From Candidatus Shapirobacteria bacterium (GTDB taxonomy: Bacteria > Patescibacteriota > Microgenomatia > UM-FILTER-40-11), in assembly GCA_020059745.1 (NCBI GenBank), contig JAGVBK010000001.1:1-57931 (forward strand): a stretch of DNA of 57,931 nt, in the 5' to 3' direction. The stretch's first letter is position 1. Each line of letters begins with the position of its first letter. The notes under the pieces were generated by a model that ran no database searches, was not told the DNA's origin, and saw nothing but the letters and a program-made list of their open reading frames with translations. Below are positions 6,876 through 15,010 of this stretch, in pieces. The translations under genes and the position numbers were made by a program.

Positions 6876-8204
6876 ATGGAATTATCGAAAACAATCATTG
6901 GTCTTGAAGTCCATATTGAGCTGAGGACAAAATCAAAAATGTTTTGCAGTTGCAGCGCTGATCATTTTGGCGTTGAACCAAACACCCAAACTTGTCCTGT
7001 TTGTCTGGGCTTGCCTGGCGCTTTACCGGTTCCTAACGAAAAAGCTATCAAAGACACAATTGTTATCGGTCTTTCTTTGGGAAGTACTATTCCCAAAAGC
7101 ACCTGGTTTGACCGAAAAAACTATTTTTATCCGGATCTTCCTAAGGGCTACCAGATAAGCCAGTATAAAAATCCACTTTGTGTGGGCGGTTCACTGGAGC
7201 TAGACAGCGGTAAGAAAATTGGCATTACAAGAGCGCATCTTGAAGAAGATACTGCCAAACTCCAGCATGCCACAATATCAGGCGAAGAGGTTTCCTTAAT
7301 TGACTTTAATCGAAGCGGAGTGCCTTTGGTGGAAATTGTTTCTGAGCCTGTTTTGAGCACTTCAGACGAGGCAAAGGAATACTTGGAAAAGCTTCAGCAG
7401 TTAGTCCGGTACTTGGGGGTTTCTGATGCAGACATGGAAAAAGGCAGCATGCGCTGTGAGCCCAATGTAAACATTGAGATAAAAGAAAGCGGGAAACTTT
7501 ACAGAACCCCGATTACCGAGCTTAAAAACATTAATTCTTTCAGGTTTGCCAAAAGAGCGATTGACTATGAAGTGCAGAGGCAGTTTGAGGAATTCAAAGA
7601 AAAAAGAGAAGAAATGACCCCAGGCAATAAACAAACCAGGGGGTGGGATGAGACTAAAGGAATTACTGTTTTACAAAGACAAAAAGAAGAAGCCAAAGAT
7701 TACCGCTATTTCCCGGAGCCAGACATACCGCCAATTGTATGGACAGACGAAGATTTGAAATCTTTTGCCACAAGAATTAAAGAAATTGAGTTGCCAAAAG
7801 AAAAAAGGCAAAGATTTTTAAGAGAATACAGCCTTTCCGATTATCAGGCAAGAATACTTACTGATCTTAAAGAGCAGGCTGAATACTATGAAGCCAGCGT
7901 CAGGGCGGGCAAAGAAAAAGGCGTTTCGCCACTTGAAATTGCCAATGTAGTTATAAACAAAAGAGCGGGAAAAGACCTCTCGCCGGAGGAACTGGTTGAA
8001 TTCATTGCCAGAGAAAAAGAGATTAAGGAAGTTCCTGAAGAAGAAATTAACAGTTTGATTGAGAAATATTTGGAAGAAAATCCAGACATTGTAAGATCAT
8101 TTAAAGAAGGAAAACCCCAAGCTTTGGGGAAAATAATTGGTTTGGTTAAAAAAGAGCTGGGAGTAATTGTTTCAGCCGACAAAATTGCTTCTTTGATAAA
8201 ATAA
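6876..8204 (+). CDS. gatB: Asp/Glu-tRNA amidotransferase subunit B
   Basis: 442 residues, slightly shorter than the usual 470-480. It begins with the family hallmark IIGLEVHIELRTKSKMFC, and has the Cys cluster CSCSADHF plus CPVCLGLPGALP that forms the zinc site. The kinase/transferase core includes DFNRSGVPLVEIVSEP and RCEPNVNIEI, and a C-terminal YqeY-like tRNA-binding tail follows. It activates the misacylated tRNA and transfers ammonia supplied by GatA. A terminator follows at 8230-8254. Confidence 0.96.
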   Translation: MELSKTIIGLEVHIELRTKSKMFCSCSADHFGVEPNTQTCPVCLGLPGALPVPNEKAIKDTIVIGLSLGSTIPKSTWFDRKNYFYPDLPKGYQISQYKNPLCVGGSLELDSGKKIGITRAHLEEDTAKLQHATISGEEVSLIDFNRSGVPLVEIVSEPVLSTSDEAKEYLEKLQQLVRYLGVSDADMEKGSMRCEPNVNIEIKESGKLYRTPITELKNINSFRFAKRAIDYEVQRQFEEFKEKREEMTPGNKQTRGWDETKGITVLQRQKEEAKDYRYFPEPDIPPIVWTDEDLKSFATRIKEIELPKEKRQRFLREYSLSDYQARILTDLKEQAEYYEASVRAGKEKGVSPLEIANVVINKRAGKDLSPEELVEFIAREKEIKEVPEEEINSLIEKYLEENPDIVRSFKEGKPQALGKIIGLVKKELGVIVSADKIASLIK

Positions 8205-8229
8205 AGCTTTCATTCTTTTAAGGCTGAAG

Positions 8230-8254
8230 ACACTTCATTTTTAGGTGTTTTTTT
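8230..8254 (+). terminator. Intrinsic terminator after gatB
   Basis: ACACTT and AGGTGT can form a 6-bp stem around a 7-nt loop, followed directly by a run of seven T. It closes the lemA-to-gatB operon before the dnaE promoter. Confidence 0.65.
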
Positions 8255-8256
8255 GG

Positions 8257-8263
8257 TATAAAT
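8257..8263 (+). promoter_or_regulatory. -10 box of dnaE
   Basis: TATAAAT ends 7 nt before the dnaE ATG, so the transcript would begin at or next to the start codon (leaderless). The -35 region overlaps the terminator stem. Confidence 0.5.
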
Positions 8264-8270
8264 TAGGTAG

Positions 8271-11200
8271 ATGGCAGGATTTATTCACCTTCATGTTCAT
8301 ACGGAATACTCTCTTCTTGATGGTCTTCCGAAGATTAAAAACCTGGTTAAAATGGCCAAAGAACTAGGCATGCCTGCCGTGGCTTTAACAGACCACGGAG
8401 TGATGTACGGCGCCATTGAATTTTACAAAGAATGCAAAGCCCAGGGCATTAAACCTTTGATTGGCATTGAAGCCTATACTGTTAATCACGACCACAAACT
8501 AAAAGAAGGAAAAGAAAACAAAGATAATAACCACCTTGTTTTAATTGCAAAAAACCATAAAGGTTACCAGAACTTGATGAAACTGACTTCCATTGCTCAC
8601 CTTGAAGGTTTTTATTACCGCCCGAGATTTGATAAAGAAACTTTAGAAAAATACAGCGAAGGTCTTATTGCTCTGTCGGCTTGCCCGGCCGGGGAGTTGG
8701 GAGAGCTTTTAATAAACGGCCAGGAAGCAAAAGCCAGACAAACCGCACTCTGGTTTGCTGAGACTTTTGAAAAAGGAAGCTACTTTTTGGAAATCCAAAG
8801 ACACCAGTATAAAGACTATATCGAAAAAAGCCCGGACAGGAAAGTCAAAGAGAGTTTAAGGCAAAATCAGAAAAGCGAGGACGTTTGGGTTAAGGGAATT
8901 ATTAAGCTGAGCCGCGAGCTGGGGCTTCCGCTTGTCGCCACCAATGATGTACATTACCTTAAAAAATCTGATGCCAAGGCTCAAGATGCTTTAGTTTGCA
9001 TTTCAACCGGAAAGAATGTTAGCGATATCGAGAGGCTTAGGTATGTTGACACTCCTACCTTTTACTTTAGGACAGAGGAAGAAATGAGAGAAATTTTCAG
9101 AGATGTTCCCGATGCCGTTGATAACACCACAAAAATTCCCGAAATGGTCGATGTTGAAATTGAGCTTGGAAAATGGTTTTTCCCCAAATATCAGCTTCCT
9201 GAAGGAAAAAATGCTGCCAACCAACTTAGGGATTTGTGCAATCAAAGACTTAAGGAACGCTATCCTGGGGCAGATGAGGAAACCAAGCAAAGGCTTGAAT
9301 ACGAGCTTGGTGTCATTATTGACAAAGGCTATGCTCCTTACTTTTTAATGATGGCAGACATGGTTAACTGGTGTACTGGCCAGGGTATTATTACCAACAC
9401 CAGGGGTTCAGCTGCCGGCTCTCTTGTTTCTTATGTGATGGGAATAACAACCATTGACCCCTTGCGCTATGGCCTTCCATTTGAAAGATTTTTAAATCCT
9501 TTCAGGCCAAAGCCGCCAGATATCGATCTTGATATTGCAGACGACCGCAGAGAAGAGCTTATTGCCCATGTGACAGAGGAATATGGTTATGACAAGGTTG
9601 CCCAGATCTGCACTTTCGGAAGAATGCTAGCCCGGGCAGCAGTCAGAGATGTGGGTCGGGTTTTAGGACATCCTTATTCTTTTCCCGACAAGATTGCCAA
9701 GCTTATCCCCATGGGTTCGCAGGGCTTTCCAATGACCATTAAACATGCTTTGGAAATTACCCCCGAACTTCAAAGCCTTTATGATTCAGACAGCGAGGCC
9801 AAAGAAGTTTTAAATCTGGCCCAGGAAATTGAGGGGAATGCCCGCCACACTTCTGTGCACGCAGCCGCCATAGTGGTTTCACCAACCGAAATTACAGATT
9901 TCACTCCTCTTCAGCTTGAGCCAGGCGGAGAAAAAGTCATTACACAATATGAAATGCATGCCAGTGAAGATGTTGGTTTGGTTAAATTTGATATCTTGGG
10001 GATAAGAAATCTTTCCATTTTAGGAGAAGCAGTTAGGATAGTTAAGGAGGTAAGCGGCGAGAAAATTGACCTTTCAAAAATCCCAATTGACGACAAAAAA
10101 ACTTATGACATGCTGGCCAGGGGAGACACTATGGGTGTTTTTCAGCTTGGCGGTTCAGGTATGACCAAGTGGTTAAAAGAGCTAAAACCCAACCGGCTTG
10201 AGGATATCATGGTGATGATTGCCCTTTTCAGGCCTGGCCCAATGGCAAATATTCCTGAGTTTATTGACCGGAAAAATAATAAAAGCAGAATTACATACAT
10301 GCATCCAAAAATGGAGAAGTTTTTGGATAAGTCATACGGAATTTTGGTTTATCAAGAAGATATTCTTTTTACTGCTCTGGAGCTTGCAGGTTATAACTGG
10401 GAATCTGTGGACAAGCTAAGAACTGCCATTGGCAAGAAAATTCCCACGGAAATGGCTAAACAGCATGAAATCTTTGTCCAAGGCTGCGTTGACAATTCGG
10501 GCATGTCCAAAGAAGAAGCGGAAGAAATCTGGGAGCTTTTTGTTCCTTTCCAAGGGTATGGTTTTAACAAAGCTCATGCTGCCTCTTACGGAATTGTTTC
10601 CTATCAAACCGCCTATATGAAAGCCAACTTTCCGGTTGAATACATGACTGCGCTTTTAACTGCGGAAGCTACGGATACTGACAAGGTTGTTGAGGCAATT
10701 GAAGAATGCAAAAAAATGGGAATCGTGGTTTTACCCCCTGACATTAACAAGTCTTTTTCCGGGTTCACCATCGAAGAAAACTCAGACTCGCTTGAAGGAA
10801 AAGCAATTAGATTTGGACTTAACGCCATTAAAAATGTCGGAGGTGCAGCTTTGGATGAAATTTTGACTGCCAGAAAAGACGGAGATTTTAAGAGCTTCTG
10901 CGACTTCTATATGAGAGTCAACGGCCAAAAAGTGAACAGAAAGGTTCTTGAAAGCCTTATTAAAGCCGGAGCCATGGACAAATTTGGAAAGCGCTCTGCC
11001 ATGCTTGCCGGCCTTGACAGCTTGCGCCAAAAATGTGACGCCTTAACTAAGCAAAGGTCCCAAGGGCAGGTTGGGCTTTTTGATTCAGATGATGAGGGTT
11101 CAAGCCATGCAGTTCCTGATGACAATTTTCCCGGCATTGACGAGTTTAAAAAAGAAGAGCTTATGCAATTTGAAAAAGAACTTTTAGGCTTTTATCTTAC

Positions 11201-11762
11201 TGACCATCCGCTTTCTGCCATGTTTATGGCTCTGGAAACATCGGTAGGCACAAAAATAAAAGAGCTTCTTGATTCAGAAGAAACCCTTGTTGGCCAAAAA
11301 GTAAGCGTCGGAGGGGTTATAAGTGCGGTCAGGGTGGTTATGACCAAAAAGAACAATTCTGAAATGGCTTTTGCCACAATTGAAGACGGCACCGGCAGGA
11401 TTGAAGTTGTTGTTTTTCCTAAAGCTTTTGCAGCCGACAAAAGCATTTGGGAAAAAGACAAAGTTGTTGCCATCAGAGGAAAACTCGAAAAAAGAGACGA
11501 GGAGTTTTCAGTTATTGTTGACGAAGGTAGAAGAATTAATGGCGATGAGGGTGAAGGCTATGACTTTGTTGTCCGCGTCCCCAAAGGCACAACCTCAAAG
11601 ACCCTTATGGAATTAAACAGGCTTCTAAAAACAAGCCCTGGAGAGAAAATGGGAGTTTTGGTTTTTGAAAACGGCGGTGCTCCCAAGAAACTGGAACTTT
11701 CTTTTGGAGTTGACTATAACAGGGAACTTCAGGCGGAAATAAAATCGCTGTTGAATATTTAA
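8271..11762 (+). CDS. dnaE: DNA polymerase III alpha subunit
   Basis: 1163 residues, full length for DnaE. The N-terminal PHP domain begins FIHLHVHTEYSLLDG and keeps ALTDHG, so metal-binding residues appear intact and intrinsic proofreading is possible. The polymerase core has PDIDLDIADDRR with catalytic Asp at 417 and 419. Tandem HhH and an OB-fold (about residue 1000, VSVGGVISAV) follow. It is the replicative polymerase. It has its own promoter and is followed by rplS. Confidence 0.97.
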   Translation: MAGFIHLHVHTEYSLLDGLPKIKNLVKMAKELGMPAVALTDHGVMYGAIEFYKECKAQGIKPLIGIEAYTVNHDHKLKEGKENKDNNHLVLIAKNHKGYQNLMKLTSIAHLEGFYYRPRFDKETLEKYSEGLIALSACPAGELGELLINGQEAKARQTALWFAETFEKGSYFLEIQRHQYKDYIEKSPDRKVKESLRQNQKSEDVWVKGIIKLSRELGLPLVATNDVHYLKKSDAKAQDALVCISTGKNVSDIERLRYVDTPTFYFRTEEEMREIFRDVPDAVDNTTKIPEMVDVEIELGKWFFPKYQLPEGKNAANQLRDLCNQRLKERYPGADEETKQRLEYELGVIIDKGYAPYFLMMADMVNWCTGQGIITNTRGSAAGSLVSYVMGITTIDPLRYGLPFERFLNPFRPKPPDIDLDIADDRREELIAHVTEEYGYDKVAQICTFGRMLARAAVRDVGRVLGHPYSFPDKIAKLIPMGSQGFPMTIKHALEITPELQSLYDSDSEAKEVLNLAQEIEGNARHTSVHAAAIVVSPTEITDFTPLQLEPGGEKVITQYEMHASEDVGLVKFDILGIRNLSILGEAVRIVKEVSGEKIDLSKIPIDDKKTYDMLARGDTMGVFQLGGSGMTKWLKELKPNRLEDIMVMIALFRPGPMANIPEFIDRKNNKSRITYMHPKMEKFLDKSYGILVYQEDILFTALELAGYNWESVDKLRTAIGKKIPTEMAKQHEIFVQGCVDNSGMSKEEAEEIWELFVPFQGYGFNKAHAASYGIVSYQTAYMKANFPVEYMTALLTAEATDTDKVVEAIEECKKMGIVVLPPDINKSFSGFTIEENSDSLEGKAIRFGLNAIKNVGGAALDEILTARKDGDFKSFCDFYMRVNGQKVNRKVLESLIKAGAMDKFGKRSAMLAGLDSLRQKCDALTKQRSQGQVGLFDSDDEGSSHAVPDDNFPGIDEFKKEELMQFEKELLGFYLTDHPLSAMFMALETSVGTKIKELLDSEETLVGQKVSVGGVISAVRVVMTKKNNSEMAFATIEDGTGRIEVVVFPKAFAADKSIWEKDKVVAIRGKLEKRDEEFSVIVDEGRRINGDEGEGYDFVVRVPKGTTSKTLMELNRLLKTSPGEKMGVLVFENGGAPKKLELSFGVDYNRELQAEIKSLLNI

Positions 11763-11779
11763 GCAATTTGAACTAAAAT
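11751..11779 (+). promoter_or_regulatory. Promoter of rplS
   Basis: TTGAAT (11751-11756), 17-bp spacer, TAAAAT (11774-11779), then 7 nt to the ATG. This again implies a leaderless mRNA. The -35 box lies inside the last codons of dnaE. Confidence 0.6.
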
Positions 11780-11786
11780 ACGCTCT

Positions 11787-12080
11787 ATGGCAAACCAGAT
11801 CACAATAAAAGACACAAATATAAAAGTAGGCGACATTATTGCCGTCCATCAAGCAGTGGCAGACAAAGACCGCGAAAAAACCCAGATTTTTGAAGGAAGG
11901 GTAATTTCTATTAAAGGAAGAGAGCCTAATAAAACCTTTATTGTCAGAAAAATTGCCTCAGGAAAGATTGGTGTAGAAAAAATTTTCCCTGCTTCACTTC
12001 CTTCAATTACCAAGGTGGAGGTGAAAAAAACAATCCCTGTAAGAAGAGCGAAGCTTTACTACTTAAGGCCAACAAAATAA
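11787..12080 (+). CDS. rplS: 50S ribosomal protein L19
   Basis: 97 residues, slightly shorter than the common 113-120. It has the L19 motifs VGDIIAVHQAV, RVQIFEG-like KTQIFEGRVISIKG, and the C-terminal VRRAKLYYLRP. It sits at the 30S-50S interface. It is not beside rpsP, rimM or trmD, the usual neighbours. It converges on lgt with 2 nt between the stop codons. Confidence 0.95.
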   Translation: MANQITIKDTNIKVGDIIAVHQAVADKDREKTQIFEGRVISIKGREPNKTFIVRKIASGKIGVEKIFPASLPSITKVEVKKTIPVRRAKLYYLRPTK

Positions 12081-12082
12081 CC

Positions 12083-12835
12083 TTAATCCCTCCTTTTCCT
12101 TAAAAAAAGGTAAAACCCCGCGATTACCATTACAAGCGATAAAACTTGTGCCACTCTTATATTGGAAACCTGCCAGGTGTCAATTCTAAACATCTCTGAA
12201 AACAGTCTTATTAAACCATAAGAAACAAGGTAAAAAGCAAACCCTTTTTCTTCCAATGAAAATTTTTTCTTAAAACTCCTAAAGATAACAAAGGCAAATA
12301 TGCAAAGAAGGGCTTCGTAAAAAAAGGTGGGATGAAAATAGGAAAAAGAAAGGTATTCGAGAGGCCTTTCGAAAACAGGAACATAATATTTCCAGGGGAG
12401 GCTGGTTGGTGGGCCAAAGCCTTCAAAATTAAAGAAATTACCGGCTCTTCCGATTGCTTGGGCAAGAAGCAGAGGAGGAAAAAGAAGGTTAAGGAGCGAG
12501 AGAGGTTTTACTTTTTTAAGAAGCGAATAAAGCAAAATACCAAAAAAAGCGCCGATTATGGCACCAAAAATTCCCAGGCCTCCTTGCCATACAAAAAAAG
12601 CCTCAATTGGGAATTGATTATAGTAGCTTAAATTATCTAAAATATGATATACTCTAGCGCCTATAAGAGAGAAGATTAGAGAATAAGCTAGGGATGATAA
12701 AGCGCTTTGGGAAGAGAGACTGTAGTTTTTGCTGTTTTTCTTAGCGTAAGAATAAAGAAAGACAAGGGACAAACTGATAAGTACGCCGTAAAAGTAAATT
12801 TTTACCGGTCCGACTTGCAAAAATGGTTGTGGCAT
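12083..12835 (-). CDS. lgt: Prolipoprotein diacylglyceryl transferase
   Basis: 250 residues with about seven membrane helices. The Lgt signature GRAGNFFNFEGFG (130-142) carries the conserved Arg130, Asn133 and Glu138. The earlier QGGLGIFGAIIG segment corresponds to the GGxxxHGG region, with the His replaced by Phe. It moves diacylglycerol from phosphatidylglycerol to the lipobox Cys of secreted lipoproteins, such as the cyclophilin lipoprotein at 37706-38347. A smaller protein than the enterobacterial form, as is common in CPR. Confidence 0.93.
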   Translation of the reverse strand: MPQPFLQVGPVKIYFYGVLISLSLVFLYSYAKKNSKNYSLSSQSALSSLAYSLIFSLIGARVYHILDNLSYYNQFPIEAFFVWQGGLGIFGAIIGAFFGILLYSLLKKVKPLSLLNLLFPPLLLAQAIGRAGNFFNFEGFGPPTSLPWKYYVPVFERPLEYLSFSYFHPTFFYEALLCIFAFVIFRSFKKKFSLEEKGFAFYLVSYGLIRLFSEMFRIDTWQVSNIRVAQVLSLVMVIAGFYLFLRKRRD

Positions 12836-12915
12836 AGGCTCAATTGTGCTAAAATTTAAATAGATTTTAACACAAAAAAATAATTCATATATACGGCAAG
12901 AAGCGAAAAGCTTTT

Positions 12916-12945
12916 TTGAAGGGAAAGTTTTTGTCGGGTTAAAAT
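12916..12945 (+). promoter_or_regulatory. Putative promoter of tRNA-Lys
   Basis: TTGAAG (12916-12921), 18-bp spacer and TAAAAT (12940-12945), about 40 nt before the tRNA. Confidence 0.45.
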
Positions 12946-12948
12946 ATT

Positions 12949-12977
12949 TAGAGTTTAGAATTTAGGGTTTAGAGTTT
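12949..12977 (+). repeat. Degenerate TTTAGAG heptad array
   Basis: Variants of TTTAGAG, TTTAGAA and TTTAGGG follow one another just before tRNA-Lys. It closely matches the array at 475-507, which also precedes a tRNA(-like) sequence on its own strand. Confidence 0.5.
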
Positions 12978-12984
12978 GATTTTT

Positions 12985-13056
12985 GGGGCTGTAGCTCAGT
13001 GGTAGAGCAGTTGCCTTTTAAGCAATTGGTCGAAGGTTCGATCCCTTCCAGCCTCA
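12985..13056 (+). tRNA. tRNA-Lys (TTT)
   Basis: Complete cloverleaf: acceptor GGGGCTG with CAGCCTC, D-arm GCTCAGTGGTAGAGC, anticodon stem GTTGC/GCAAT with loop CTTTTAA (anticodon TTT), T-arm with GGTTCGATCCC. Discriminator A. The next bases read CCG, not CCA. A palindrome begins at the discriminator base. Confidence 0.95.
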
Positions 13057-13134
13057 CCGCGTAAAATCCGCTTCGCGGATCACGCGGTAAACCATGCGGA
13101 TCACGCGGTAAACCATGCGGATCACGCGGTAAAC
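13056..13134 (+). repeat. Nested palindrome and 21-bp tandem repeats before GIY-YIG copy 2
   Basis: ACCGCGT (13056-13062) pairs with ACGCGGT (13082-13088), enclosing ATCCGC-TTC-GCGGAT (13066-13080). The right half is then repeated as a 21-bp unit at 13075-13095 and 13096-13116, with a third partial copy at 13117-13134. Each unit contains GGTAAAC; the last lies 5 nt before the ATG of the GIY-YIG reading frame. Confidence 0.75.
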
Positions 13135-13139
13135 AGTAC

Positions 13140-13393
13140 ATGTATTATGTTTATATAATTGAAAGCATAAAGGACAGTTCCTGGTACATTGGTTATACAC
13201 CCGACAGTCCTTTAAAAGATTAGAAAAACATAATTCAGGAACAGAATATTATTCTAAAAGAAAAATTCACTGGAGACTTATTTACTTTGAGGCATATATA
13301 AAGCAAGAAGATGCTACATATAGAGAGAAATTTCTCAAAAGTGGTGCGGGGAGAGTTTTTCTAAAAAAGCAGTTAAAAAATTATTTAGGTTAA
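13140..13393 (+). pseudogene. Frameshifted GIY-YIG endonuclease, copy 2
   Basis: The frame starts MYYVYIIESIKDSSWYIGYTPD, a typical GIY-YIG N-terminus, but after about 25 codons it runs into a stop. The rest of the domain continues in another frame with FKRLEKHNSG, WRLIYFEAYIKQEDATYREK and FLKSGAGRVFLKK to a stop at 13391-13393. One single-base change near 13210 restores a normal protein of about 84 residues. It is either a decayed gene or a sequencing error. It lies between tRNA-Lys and tRNA-Glu on their strand. Confidence 0.8.
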
Positions 13394-13403
13394 TCGGCTT
13401 GCC

Positions 13404-13420
13404 GTCGCGTAGAACGCGAC
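13404..13420. repeat. Palindrome after GIY-YIG copy 2
   Basis: GTCGCGT, AGA, ACGCGAC: a perfect 7-bp palindrome with a 3-nt loop, just after the end of the GIY-YIG pseudogene. Confidence 0.7.
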
Positions 13421-13435
13421 AAACGTACGATCAAG

Positions 13436-13495
13436 GAAGCTATACCGGCTTGCCGCGTGCGAAGCTATACCGGCTTGCCGCGTGCGAAGCTATAC
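13436..13495 (+). repeat. 25-bp tandem repeat, 2.4 copies
   Basis: Two identical 25-bp units (13436-13460, 13461-13485) beginning GAAGCTATACCGGC, plus 10 bp of a third unit that runs into tRNA-Glu. Part of the unit (CGGCTTGCCG) also occurs at 13395-13404. There are no spacers, so it is not a CRISPR array. Confidence 0.85.
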
Positions 13496-13497
13496 GC

Positions 13498-13570
13498 GGC
13501 CCCATCGTCTAGAGGCCTAGGACACGAGGTTTTCAGCCTTGTAACCCCGGTTCGAATCCGGGTGGGGTCA
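13498..13570 (+). tRNA. tRNA-Glu (TTC)
   Basis: Complete cloverleaf: GGCCCCA acceptor with TGGGGTC, anticodon loop TTTTCAG (TTC) on a CGAGG/CCTTG stem, T-arm CCCGGTTCGAATCCGGG. Discriminator A; CCA not encoded. Confidence 0.93.
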
Positions 13571-13743
13571 CAAATTGATATTGTTAGTTCCTTTCTAACT
13601 CGTCGCCGGCTCTTCTAAAAATTATTCTAAATGAGTTAATTCAATAAACTGCAATAAGATATTTTGTGCATAATTTATTTGAAATAGTTTAATGTTGCGA
13701 TTATTGCCTTATAATATTAGGTATAAAGCAGTTAATTTTTAAC

Positions 13744-14139
13744 ATGACAAGAATTTCAGTAAAAGCCTTAATTGTTAAAGGTAACAATGTTCTGCTTTTG
13801 AAACCTAAAAATCTTCAAGGAAGTTTTAAGGGTTGGGATGGTCCAGGCGGGCATGTTGAAGAGGGAGAACCAATTTTAGAAGCTCTTAAACGAGAAGTTC
13901 TTGAAGAAACCAAACTTATAATTGATAAAGCTTATCCAATAAAAATAATGAAAGTTCCGGGCGTAAGTACGGATTACATGATCTTTCTTTGTACTGTTAT
14001 TAATGATGAAGTTATACTGTCTCCTGAACATACAGAATATACATGGATGGATATTTCCTCATTTAATAAGTTTTTAGGTGAATATTTAAGAGAAGACCTT
14101 AGGTTTATAAACGAAATAGTTTCTCGGCTGCTAGAGTAG
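13744..14139 (+). CDS. Nudix hydrolase
   Basis: 131 residues. The Nudix box runs from about 36 to 58: GHVEEGE, then REVLEE, giving the G(x5)E(x7)RE(x2)EE pattern. The usual Gly after EE is replaced by Lys. It would hydrolyse a nucleoside diphosphate linked to another moiety; the substrate cannot be predicted. A TATAAT box at 13710-13715 precedes it by 28 nt. It opens the accessory region and is followed by a small gene on the other strand. Confidence 0.9.
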   Translation: MTRISVKALIVKGNNVLLLKPKNLQGSFKGWDGPGGHVEEGEPILEALKREVLEETKLIIDKAYPIKIMKVPGVSTDYMIFLCTVINDEVILSPEHTEYTWMDISSFNKFLGEYLREDLRFINEIVSRLLE

Positions 14140-14153
14140 AATCTCTTTTACTT

Positions 14154-14378
14154 TCATTCTTTCTTGTGGGGTAGCTTTCCTGCCAACCAGTCAATTAAGA
14201 ATGCTAACGGAAGCGAGATAACTAAAAAATTAAATAATTGAAAACGGGTTCTTGTAGCGAAAAATTCATAAACAAAAAGAAATAGATAAATTACCCAAAT
14301 TAACTTCTGAAAAAGAGTTTTCCTGTTAAACCAACCAAGCGTATGTTTGTAAAAATCCTTAATGTCTAGGTCCTGCAT
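14154..14378 (-). CDS. Small two-helix membrane protein, function unknown
   Basis: 74 residues, not recognised. Two hydrophobic segments (about 26-40 and 48-66) are separated by a short basic loop, and the tail is charged (GKLPHKKE). On its strand a TATAAT box (14389-14394) ends 10 nt before the ATG, supporting a real, near-leaderless gene. It converges with the Nudix gene, with 14 nt between them. Confidence 0.55.
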   Translation of the reverse strand: MQDLDIKDFYKHTLGWFNRKTLFQKLIWVIYLFLFVYEFFATRTRFQLFNFLVISLPLAFLIDWLAGKLPHKKE

Positions 14379-14439
14379 ATTTCATTCGATTATATTTTAT
14401 TTTTCTTAAAAAATCTTTAATAAATATTTTTGGTAACCT

Positions 14440-14527
14440 ATAATATTGCTTTCTTTAAGTTATTCTGGTATTCTTCTTTCATTCAATAAAAACAATCAAG
14501 GCTAAGCGCTGCCTTGTCATTTTTTTG
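14440..14527 (+). promoter_or_regulatory. Promoter box and leader terminator upstream of the 110-aa gene
   Basis: A TATAAT box lies near 14440-14445. About 50 nt further on, CAAGGC (14497-14502) and GCCTTG (14511-14516) form a stem followed by a T-run to 14527. This is a terminator located before, not after, the gene at 14574, so it may act as an attenuator or end a short leader RNA. Confidence 0.45.
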
Positions 14528-14573
14528 CTTGAAGTTTTTGCACTTTAACTTGCCTTAAAGAAGGAGAAAAACA

Positions 14574-14906
14574 ATGCCTGTAAGCTTCAGTGAGCCGTCT
14601 TTTGGAGGGAGAAAGATGTCAACGACTTTAGTGTCGATCAGGGGGCTTTCCCGCCCAGAGGTCCTAGCAGCTCTTTTTAACGCTGCTGAATGCCTTGACA
14701 GAAGACAAGTATCCATGACGGTTGAGCAAGCGGAAGAACTTTTCCGCACCAAGTGGATGTTTGTCGAGTTGGAGGGGAAACGCCTCAATCTTGTTTTTTA
14801 CCAAGGCGATTTTCTCGATGTTTACGGTTACGACAAGTTCAACGGCGGATATGGAACCGCAGAGAAAGTGATAAATGCTCTGCGTGAGTCCAAGCAGGCG
14901 AGTTAG
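14574..14906 (+). CDS. Conserved-looking small protein, function unknown
   Basis: 110 residues, not recognised. It is mixed alpha/beta in appearance: RGLSRPEVLAALFNAAECL helix, a FVELEGKRLNLVFYQGDFLDVYGY strand region and a C-terminal helix. It has no membrane segment. A Shine-Dalgarno (AAGGAG) lies 7 nt before the chosen ATG. A second, also preceded by GGAGG, is at 14616 and would give a protein of 96 residues. Codon use is richer in G and C than that of the neighbours, and a long hairpin terminator follows, so it looks like a separately expressed, possibly acquired gene. Confidence 0.65.
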   Translation: MPVSFSEPSFGGRKMSTTLVSIRGLSRPEVLAALFNAAECLDRRQVSMTVEQAEELFRTKWMFVELEGKRLNLVFYQGDFLDVYGYDKFNGGYGTAEKVINALRESKQAS

Positions 14907-14912
14907 TGCAAA

Positions 14913-14978
14913 GGGCACCAAAGGAAGAGATATCGTGGTTTATACCATGGCTGCAAACTCTTCCCGCGGTGCCTTTTT
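14913..14978 (+). terminator. Long intrinsic terminator
   Basis: GGCACC (14914-14919) pairs with GGTGCC (14968-14973) and is followed by TTTTT. Inside it GGAAGAG pairs with CTCTTCC, and TGGT with ACCA, giving a multi-part rod rather than a simple stem. Confidence 0.75.
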
Positions 14979-15010
14979 GTTTTTGAAAAGTTTGTGTGCT
15001 ATAAGGAGTT

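Noticed and set aside
13075-13495. Tandem repeats that could suggest a CRISPR array
   Set aside because: Units of 21 and 25 bp are directly adjacent with no spacers, and no cas genes are present.
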